Positions 26,679-33,858 of a DNA stretch of 33,858 nt are shown one piece after another. The stretch lies in contig JAAEZI010000030.1 in the NCBI GenBank assembly GCA_018222915.1, positions 1-33,858 on the forward strand. The letters run 5' to 3'. Under the pieces are notes generated by a model that saw only the letters and a list, made by a program, of their open reading frames with translations, was not told where the DNA came from and did not search any database. Origin of the DNA: Algicola sp. (GTDB lineage: Bacteria > Bacteroidota > Bacteroidia > Flavobacteriales > Flavobacteriaceae). The stretch's first letter is position 1. Each line of letters begins with the position of its first letter. The position numbers and the translations under genes are program-made.

Positions 26679-29600
26679 TTGATCACAACTAACTTTACGA
26701 TATCAAAATCTTCAACTCGCTTTTTATTTATCCTTGTTCTGGTATTGGTCAGTAACATAAGTTTTGCTCAGACGACTAACCCAACAACACAAGATTCGAC
26801 TAAAACCGGTTTTTCATTAGGAAGAATCAATATACCTAACCCACAAAGTATCGTTTCTAAATATACGTATGATCCTATCACAGATCGCTATATTTATACA
26901 GAGACTGTAGGTAACTTTAATATTAATTATCCCATCATTCTTACGCCTGAAGAATACCAAAGGTTAGTGCTTTTAGAACAGCAACGCATGTATTACAAGC
27001 AAAAAGTGGATGCAGCGGAAGGTAAAAAGGATGGAACTGAAGATGAACAAAGAAACCTTCTTCCTGAATTTTATGTGAACTCTGGGTTTTTCGAAACACT
27101 TTTTGGAGGAAATACCATTGAAGTAATTCCTCAAGGTTCTGTTGAAATGGATTTAGGTGTTCTGTTTACTAAACAAGACAATCCTACATTCTCACCGAGA
27201 AATCGCAGTAATTTTACATTTGATTTTGATCAACGTATCAGTTTGAGCTTATTGGGGAAAGTAGGAACACGTTTACAAGTAACGGCTAATTACGATACGG
27301 AATCTACATTTGATTTTCAAAATTTAGTAAAGCTTGAATACACGCCAACGGAAGATGATATTGTAAGAAAAATTGAAGTTGGTAACGTCAGTATGCCTTT
27401 AAATAGCTCGCTTATAACAGGTGCTCAAAGTTTATTTGGTGTTAAAACAGAGTTGCAGTTTGGAAAAACAAGAGTGACAGCCATTTTCTCTGAACAGCAA
27501 TCGCAATCGCAATCGGTGGTTGCTCAAGGTGGAGGAACACTTGAAGAATTTGAGTTTTTTATACGTGATTATGATGAGAATAGACACTATTTCTTAGCAC
27601 AATATTTTAGAGATACTTATGATGAAGCGATGCTTCGTTATCCATTTATAAATAATAATATTCAAATCACCAGAATTGAAGTTTGGGTGACCAATAGAAG
27701 TAACCAAACTGAAAATGTTAGAAATATTGTAGCACTCCAAGATTTAGGTGAGTTTGAACGTATTGGATTGGGCGCTCCTGGAGATCCACCACCTGCAGGC
27801 TTCATTAATGTTGCAGATGGTTCGCCTTTGCCAGACAATGGTAACAATGCTTTTGATCCTACCAATATCGGGAATGCAGGCTCCTTCTTGTCACCCAGTG
27901 TGCGTGATATTACGACGGCTGAACAAGGTATCTTAACCCCAGCCAATGAAGGATTTGATTTTGGTAAACTCGAGAATGCTAAAAAATTAGAGGAAGGTAG
28001 AGATTACAAACTCAATACCCAGTTAGGTTATATATCCTTAAATCAACGTTTGTTAAACGATGAAATTGTTGCCGTTGCTTTTCAGTATACCGTAGGAGGT
28101 GAAGTCTATCAAGTTGGTGAATTTGCTAATGGCGGAGTGAATTCCACTGCTACTAATGATGATAATGATGGTGATGGGATTCCGAATGTTGCAGATGTGG
28201 ATGTCAATGGAGATGGTGTAGCGGATAACGGCACGGATACAGATGGCGATGGGATTAATGATCAAACTGATTCCGACGTTGATGGTGATGGTCTTATAGA
28301 TAATGGACCTGATGTCAATGGTGATGGTATTAATGATAGTTTTGTGGTTGCTGTTGGATCTACGCAGAGTCTTGTGGTTAAAATGTTAAAGAGTCCTATT
28401 ACAGATGTGAATGAACCTATATGGGATTTGATGATGAAAAACATCTACGATACAGGTGCGTTTCAATTGGATCAAGAAGATTTTAAACTGAATATTTTTT
28501 ATACAGAAGCCTCACCATTGAATTATATTTCTCCAGTGGAAGGGACGCCTTTTCCTGTATTTGATAATAACTCGCCATTTGATACCACCGACGACGGTGA
28601 GATTATAGACACACCTTTGATCCGTTTATTTCATTTGGATAGATTAAATTTTAATAATGACCCTCAAGCTGGCGGTGATGGCTTTTTTGATTTTGTACAA
28701 GGCCAAACCGTATTAACAGAAAACGGAAAAATCATCTTCACAAAAGTGGAACCTTTCGGGCGTTATTTATTTGATATCCTCGATACGGATGGTAGTGCTA
28801 ATAATGACGCACAATACGAACAAGATACCTATGACAATGCTAACCAAGAAAAGTACGTCTACGATATCTTGTATAAACAAACAAAAACAGCGGCTTTAGA
28901 CGAAGCTGAAAAGAATAAATTTCAAATCAAAGGACGCTATAAATCCTCGGGTGGTGATGGGATTCCTCTTGGAGCCTTTAATGTGCCGAGAGGTTCGGTA
29001 GTAGTGACCGCTGGTGGACGACAGTTGGTGGAAGGTCAAGATTATACGGTAAATTATCAGATTGGACGCGTTTATATTATCGATGAAGCTTTGAAATCTT
29101 CAAATATTCCTATCAATGTTTCTGTAGAAAACAATGCTGTTTTTGGGCAACAAACTAGACGTTTTACGGGTGTCAATGTGGAACATCAATTCAATGAAAA
29201 CTTTGTGTTAGGAGCTACCGTTTTAAATTTAAGTGAACGTCCTATCACACAAAAAGCCAATTATAATACCGAGCCGATTAATAATACAATTTTCGGTTTT
29301 AATGGGAACTATTCTACGGAAGTACCTTTCTTTACACGTTTGGTGAACAAGCTACCTAATATAGATACGGATGCACCTTCTAACTTATCCGTGAGAGGTG
29401 AATTTGCGTATTTAGCACCAGGAGCTCCTAAAGGAACTGATTTCAACAATGAAGCTACTGCTTATGTTGATGATTTTGAAGGCACTCAAGGTGCTATTGA
29501 CTTATTGTCGCCACAAGCCTGGTTCTTATCGAGTAGACCTCGAACAATTAATGGTGCGCAAGAGACAGATCCAGTAAATGGACCTGGTATTCAAAATGGT

Positions 29601-32600
29601 TTTGATCGCGCTTTTCTCAATTGGTACTCTATCGATCCTATTTTTTATAGTAGCCAACGTCCTGGTGATATTAGTGATGAGGATGTTTCAAATTTGTATA
29701 CTAGACGCGTCTTTATAGATGAGGTATTCCCAGAATTGGATATCGCTCAAGGACAATCAACCGTTATTAATACCTTAGATTTAGCTTACTATCCAACAGA
29801 AAGAGGACCATATAATTTCCAGACCACAGGTATCGATATTGCCACAGGAACATTAACGAACCCTCAAAACAGTTGGGCCGGAATCACAAGACAAATTACA
29901 TCTACTGATTTTGAACAGGCCAACGTAGAATACATCGAATTTTGGATTCAAGATCCATTTCTAGATGACGAAGATGGATCTAACCAAGGTGGTAAATTGT
30001 TTTTTAACCTTGGAAATATTTCTGAAGATATTATAAAAGATGGAAAGAAGCAATATGAAAATGGGCTTCCTGAAGACGGTGATATAAGTGCTTTATCTGA
30101 AACTTCTTATGGTACGGTTGTGCCAAATAACCAATCTTTAATATATACCTTTTCAACTGGTGGAGATCAACGTGCCAATCAGGATGTAGGTTATGATGGT
30201 TATGATGATTCTGAAGAAACGTCTTCTGATAATCCTGCACTACAACCGTTCTACAATGCTTACGCAGGACTTGAAGATCCAGCAAATGATAATTATACGT
30301 ATTACCTAAATACAGAAGGTAATATTTTTGAACGTTACAAAAAGTATAATGGACTTGAAGGAAACTCGCCTGATGTCTTTACAGATACCAATCGTGGTTC
30401 CACACCGCAACCTGATGTAGAAGATATCAATAGGGATAACACCATGAATACTATCGATAGCTATTTTCAATATGAAATAGATATCACACCTGCTTCTCTA
30501 AATGAAGCCAACCCACTAATTAACGATGTTAAACCGCGTACGGTAACCCTCCCAAATGGTCAAAGTAGAGATGTGACTTGGTATCAGTTTAGAATTCCTA
30601 TAGGTGATGGACCAAGTAGAACCGCCATTGGTGGGATTTCAGATATTAGATCTGTTCGTTTTGCACGTATGTTCTTAGAAGATTTTACGGAATTTACAGT
30701 GTTGCGTTTCGCGACTCTTGATTTGGTGAGAAGTGATTGGAGACGTTATAAGTTAGCACTAGATGATGAGCCAAATAATGATGGTGATAATACAGAATTT
30801 AGTGTGGGTGTAGTTGGATTACAACAAAATGATGGGAATTATGTATTGCCTCCAGGTGTGGTACTTGAGCAATTGAACAATAACAATAATATCATTCGTC
30901 AAAATGAACAGTCGCTTCAAGTTGAGGTATGTGAATTAGAACCCGAAGATTCTAGAGGTGTTTTTAAAAATATTAATGTAGACATGCGTCAGTATAATAA
31001 ACTGCGAATGTTTATCCATGCTCAAGAAGGAGAAACGGGTACTTTAGGAGATGGCGAACTGGTAGGTTTCATCAGAATGGGTAACGACTTTACTCAAAAC
31101 TATTATCAGATAGAAGTGCCGCTTAGGGTCTCAACTGGGTTTGCAGCCGCAAGTGATGTGTGGCCAGAAGACAATGAAATAAATATTGAATTGAGTGTGC
31201 TTGAGCAAATAAAGTCCATAGGGATCAGCGAAGGAACTTTAGCCAATATAGATCCGACATTTTATGATCTCATTAATGGTGAATTAACACCAGTGTCAGA
31301 ATTTGATGCACATACTCTTGGGCAACAACGTGTTGCTATTAAAGGAAATCCAAATTTTGGAGATGTGAGAGTCTTGATGGTTGGACTTAAAAACCCAGGA
31401 AATAATGGGATGAATGTTTGTGGTGAAGTCTGGTTTAATGAATTGCGTTTATCAGATTTAGATAATGAAGGTGGCTGGGCCGCTGTTGCTGCAATGGATG
31501 CGAATTTTGCTGATTTTGCTAATGTGAGTGCAACGGGAAGAAAGAGTACCATCGGATTTGGTTCTGTTGAACAGCGACCAAATGAACGTAGTCGAGAGGA
31601 TGTGGAACAATACGATGTGGTTACTAACTTGAACCTTGGACAATTATTACCTAAAAAATGGGGCATACAATTACCATTTAACTATGCGGTTGGTGAACAA
31701 ATTATTACGCCAGAGTACGATGAGTTCTACAGGGATATCAAATTGCAGACCCAATTGGATAATAACGCGAATCAGGATTCTATTTTGAACGTCAATGAAA
31801 ATTATACCAAACGGAAAAGCATCAATTTTATCGGAGTGAGAAAGAATCGGACGACCGATAAAAAACCACGTTTCTATGATGTGGAAAACTTGACATTTAA
31901 TTATTCCTATAATAAGGAAGAACGTCGGGATTTTGAAATTGAACGTTCATTGACTCAAAATATTAGAGCTGGTGTCAATTACAACTATAGTTTTGAACCA
32001 AAATCTATCGAGCCTTTTAAGAAAAATGATTCTTTATTTAAAAGCAAGTACTTTAAAATTCTCAAAGACTTCAACTTTAATCCGATTCCTACAAGTTTTT
32101 CGGTAAATACAGATATCATACGACAATTCAATAAACAAAAATTTAGGGAAGTTGATTTAACAGGTGACAATATTGGTTTAGAAGAATTATTCCGAAGAAA
32201 TTATAATTTTAACACGCAATACGCGATTAACTACAACTTGACGAAGGCATTGAGCTTGAATTTTACAGCTGCCAATACCAATATCGTCAGGAATTACTTT
32301 GTGGATGACGTGCTCAATGGACGCCAAGACCCTAATCTAGATGTATGGGATGGATTCTTCGATTTAGGAGATCCTAATATTCAAAACCAGCAGTTACAGG
32401 TCAACTATGAAATTCCGTTGTATAAGATTCCTACTCTGAGTTTTATGAGAGCAACCTATTCTTACACAGGTGATTTTCAATGGCAAAAAGGATCTGATTT
32501 AAATAATAACCTACCGATTGAAAATGAAGATGGCACGTTTACATCTTATAATCTCGGAAATAGTATACAGAACGCGAACACTCATAACATCAACACGACG

Positions 32601-33858
32601 TTTAATATGGAGACGCTCTACAAGTATGTAGGCCTCACTAAAAAACGGGTGCGAAGAGGTAATAGAACAGCAACACCAGCTGGCCTTGGTAAAGATGGAA
32701 AACCGAATGAGAATGCGGGTAGAAACAATGCTCAAAATACCAAGAGTGGTGGGAACAAAATTTTAAATGGTGCTATCGACTTATTAACTAGTGTGAAGCG
32801 TGTTCAAATTAATTATACAGAAAACAATGGATCGTATTTACCTGGTTATTTAAAAACGCCTGGTTTTATTGGGACCTTCAAACCTACCTTGGGATATACC
32901 TTCGGAAGCCAAAGGGATATACGAGATCTGGCAGCAAGAAACGGTTGGTTAACAGTGTTTCCTAATTTTAACCAGCAGTATAGCGAAACAACGAACAAAG
33001 TCTTAGACCTGTCTGCTGATGTTGAATTAATCAAAGATCTTAATATCGATTTAACTGGAGGTCGTGTTTATTCAGAGAATTTGACACAGAACTTTAATAC
33101 CACAGATACCAATGGCGATGGATTTAGTGATGAGTACAATAGACTGATTACGAATTCCTTCGGAAACTTTAATATTTCGACCGCATTAATTAAAACAGCT
33201 TTTAGTCCGAGTGACGAAAATCAATCAGCGGCTTTCGATGATTTTAGATCGAATCGATTATTAGTGGCAAGACGTTTAGCAAGAAACTATTATGGAAACA
33301 ACAACTTTGCTGTTGATGGTGAAGGCTATCCACTTGGTTTTGGAAAAAATAGTCAAGCGGTATTATTACCAGCCTTTTTAGCAGCTTATCAAGGCGCTAA
33401 TCCAGATAAAATTAGTTTATCTGCGTTTAGGGATATTCCAATTCCAAATTGGCAGTTAAAATACACCGGTTTTATGAAGATGAAATGGTTTAAGAAAAAC
33501 TTCAAGCGTTTCTCCATTACGCATGGCTATCGTTCGTCATACACCATCAATCAATTTAGAACAAATCTGGATTTAGATCCAACGTTATTACAGCCAGGTC
33601 AACCTTACGAAAACCAAAACCCAGATGTGCTAGATCAATCTGGTAATTTAAAGAGCCGAACTGTTTTCAGTAATATCAATTTAGAGGAACAATTTAGTCC
33701 GTTATTTCGCTTAGATTTTGAAATGAAAAATTCTGTGAAAATACTTGCTGAAATGCGTAAAGACAGAATCTTATCACTGAGTTTTGACAATAACCTTTTA
33801 ACAGAAATCCAGGGGAAAGAATATATCTTAGGCTTAGGTTATCAAATTAAGGATTTAA
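26679..33858 (+). CDS. sprA: Type IX secretion system outer-membrane translocon SprA (3'-truncated by window)
   Basis: SprA is the giant beta-barrel through which type IX cargo crosses the outer membrane. It is needed for gliding adhesin secretion in Flavobacterium johnsoniae. The frame runs open from TTG 26679 to the window end (2393 codons). The family is usually near 2400 residues; the last visible stretch, EYILGLGYQIKDL, is normally followed by roughly 100 more residues. The signal peptide (residues 1-30) ends SFAQ. Family-like segments include FDFQNLVKLEYTPTEDDIVR and PAFLAAYQG near the end. Many long barrel strands fill the second half. Residues 494-555 are an unusual DxDGDG repeat block. 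TTG is the only plausible start: there is no in-frame ATG near the signal peptide. It is coupled to ruvA by a 3-base gap. Confidence 0.95.
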   Translation, partial: MITTNFTISKSSTRFLFILVLVLVSNISFAQTTNPTTQDSTKTGFSLGRINIPNPQSIVSKYTYDPITDRYIYTETVGNFNINYPIILTPEEYQRLVLLEQQRMYYKQKVDAAEGKKDGTEDEQRNLLPEFYVNSGFFETLFGGNTIEVIPQGSVEMDLGVLFTKQDNPTFSPRNRSNFTFDFDQRISLSLLGKVGTRLQVTANYDTESTFDFQNLVKLEYTPTEDDIVRKIEVGNVSMPLNSSLITGAQSLFGVKTELQFGKTRVTAIFSEQQSQSQSVVAQGGGTLEEFEFFIRDYDENRHYFLAQYFRDTYDEAMLRYPFINNNIQITRIEVWVTNRSNQTENVRNIVALQDLGEFERIGLGAPGDPPPAGFINVADGSPLPDNGNNAFDPTNIGNAGSFLSPSVRDITTAEQGILTPANEGFDFGKLENAKKLEEGRDYKLNTQLGYISLNQRLLNDEIVAVAFQYTVGGEVYQVGEFANGGVNSTATNDDNDGDGIPNVADVDVNGDGVADNGTDTDGDGINDQTDSDVDGDGLIDNGPDVNGDGINDSFVVAVGSTQSLVVKMLKSPITDVNEPIWDLMMKNIYDTGAFQLDQEDFKLNIFYTEASPLNYISPVEGTPFPVFDNNSPFDTTDDGEIIDTPLIRLFHLDRLNFNNDPQAGGDGFFDFVQGQTVLTENGKIIFTKVEPFGRYLFDILDTDGSANNDAQYEQDTYDNANQEKYVYDILYKQTKTAALDEAEKNKFQIKGRYKSSGGDGIPLGAFNVPRGSVVVTAGGRQLVEGQDYTVNYQIGRVYIIDEALKSSNIPINVSVENNAVFGQQTRRFTGVNVEHQFNENFVLGATVLNLSERPITQKANYNTEPINNTIFGFNGNYSTEVPFFTRLVNKLPNIDTDAPSNLSVRGEFAYLAPGAPKGTDFNNEATAYVDDFEGTQGAIDLLSPQAWFLSSRPRTINGAQETDPVNGPGIQNGFDRAFLNWYSIDPIFYSSQRPGDISDEDVSNLYTRRVFIDEVFPELDIAQGQSTVINTLDLAYYPTERGPYNFQTTGIDIATGTLTNPQNSWAGITRQITSTDFEQANVEYIEFWIQDPFLDDEDGSNQGGKLFFNLGNISEDIIKDGKKQYENGLPEDGDISALSETSYGTVVPNNQSLIYTFSTGGDQRANQDVGYDGYDDSEETSSDNPALQPFYNAYAGLEDPANDNYTYYLNTEGNIFERYKKYNGLEGNSPDVFTDTNRGSTPQPDVEDINRDNTMNTIDSYFQYEIDITPASLNEANPLINDVKPRTVTLPNGQSRDVTWYQFRIPIGDGPSRTAIGGISDIRSVRFARMFLEDFTEFTVLRFATLDLVRSDWRRYKLALDDEPNNDGDNTEFSVGVVGLQQNDGNYVLPPGVVLEQLNNNNNIIRQNEQSLQVEVCELEPEDSRGVFKNINVDMRQYNKLRMFIHAQEGETGTLGDGELVGFIRMGNDFTQNYYQIEVPLRVSTGFAAASDVWPEDNEINIELSVLEQIKSIGISEGTLANIDPTFYDLINGELTPVSEFDAHTLGQQRVAIKGNPNFGDVRVLMVGLKNPGNNGMNVCGEVWFNELRLSDLDNEGGWAAVAAMDANFADFANVSATGRKSTIGFGSVEQRPNERSREDVEQYDVVTNLNLGQLLPKKWGIQLPFNYAVGEQIITPEYDEFYRDIKLQTQLDNNANQDSILNVNENYTKRKSINFIGVRKNRTTDKKPRFYDVENLTFNYSYNKEERRDFEIERSLTQNIRAGVNYNYSFEPKSIEPFKKNDSLFKSKYFKILKDFNFNPIPTSFSVNTDIIRQFNKQKFREVDLTGDNIGLEELFRRNYNFNTQYAINYNLTKALSLNFTAANTNIVRNYFVDDVLNGRQDPNLDVWDGFFDLGDPNIQNQQLQVNYEIPLYKIPTLSFMRATYSYTGDFQWQKGSDLNNNLPIENEDGTFTSYNLGNSIQNANTHNINTTFNMETLYKYVGLTKKRVRRGNRTATPAGLGKDGKPNENAGRNNAQNTKSGGNKILNGAIDLLTSVKRVQINYTENNGSYLPGYLKTPGFIGTFKPTLGYTFGSQRDIRDLAARNGWLTVFPNFNQQYSETTNKVLDLSADVELIKDLNIDLTGGRVYSENLTQNFNTTDTNGDGFSDEYNRLITNSFGNFNISTALIKTAFSPSDENQSAAFDDFRSNRLLVARRLARNYYGNNNFAVDGEGYPLGFGKNSQAVLLPAFLAAYQGANPDKISLSAFRDIPIPNWQLKYTGFMKMKWFKKNFKRFSITHGYRSSYTINQFRTNLDLDPTLLQPGQPYENQNPDVLDQSGNLKSRTVFSNINLEEQFSPLFRLDFEMKNSVKILAEMRKDRILSLSFDNNLLTEIQGKEYILGLGYQIKDL
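28158..28343 (+). repeat. Thrombospondin-3-like calcium-binding repeats inside sprA
   Basis: Residues 494-555 of SprA are a run of DxDxDG-type turns: DDNDGDGIPN, DVNGDGVADN, DTDGDGINDQ, DVDGDGLIDN and DVNGDGINDS, joined by short linkers. The pattern matches thrombospondin type 3 / OmpA-associated Ca2+ repeats. They lie between VAFQYTVGGEVYQVGEF and SLVVKMLKSPITDVNEPIWD, which are both SprA family sequence. The frame is continuous and acidic throughout, with no stop. Confidence 0.85.

Noticed and set aside
26420..26758. 112-codon - strand frame across ruvA and the sprA start
   Set aside because: Both sense genes are intact and conserved here, so the frame is a shadow.
27662..27946. 94-codon - strand open frame inside sprA
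   Set aside because: It is antisense to conserved SprA coding sequence, and its start and composition are explained by codon bias on the opposite strand.
31262..31666. 134-codon open frame on the - strand inside sprA
   Set aside because: It lies wholly antisense to clear SprA family sequence, has low-complexity composition and no recognisable domain or promoter.
33106..33135. A second DxNGDG turn near the SprA C-terminus as another inserted calcium repeat
   Set aside because: It is a single turn within a long barrel loop, not a tandem array, and such single acidic turns are common in extracellular loops.

Overview
The window reads as chromosomal DNA of a Flavobacteriaceae bacterium (phylum Bacteroidota). 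Three things point there: an alternative complex III / cytochrome oxidase operon, a ruvA-sprA pair encoding the type IX secretion translocon SprA, and promoters of the TAnnTTTG type with AT-rich leaders and few recognisable Shine-Dalgarno sequences. Every confident gene except the LacI regulator lies on the + strand. No rRNA, tRNA, CRISPR array, insertion sequence or prophage gene was recognised. The longest non-coding stretch is about 170 bases.

Positions 1-11319 hold a respiratory operon: actA (5' end cut off by the window), actB, actC, actD, actE, actF, coxB and coxA. The Act complex oxidises menaquinol and passes electrons through its c-type hemes to the CuA and heme-copper centres of the oxidase. 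A perfect 12-bp terminator closes the operon. ActC carries an unexpected C-terminal helix-hairpin-helix domain, and ActF and CoxA have histidine-rich tracts.

Positions 11389-16213 hold single genes: ruvB, a cytochrome P450, a lipoprotein di-heme cytochrome c peroxidase, and queG (queuosine tRNA modification). A terminator-like hairpin lies inside the first codons of queG.

Positions 16194-23599 form a carbohydrate-use locus: a LacI-family regulator on the - strand, two tandem CGAAAACGTTTTCG palindromes, a TonB-dependent receptor without a SusD partner, an SLC45/SUT-like sugar transporter, a GH100-like (alpha/alpha)6-barrel hydrolase and a PfkB sugar kinase. The set fits sucrose import, cleavage and fructose phosphorylation. 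It resembles the Xanthomonas sux logic, with a hydrolase where that locus has amylosucrase. The substrate is inferred, not shown.

Positions 23733-33858 carry maeB (malic enzyme with a phosphotransacetylase-like tail), then ruvA and sprA. ruvA and sprA appear to share a near-consensus promoter. sprA starts at TTG and is still open at the window end after 2393 codons. It contains an acidic DxDGDG calcium-binding-type repeat block that looks like an insertion in an otherwise normal SprA.
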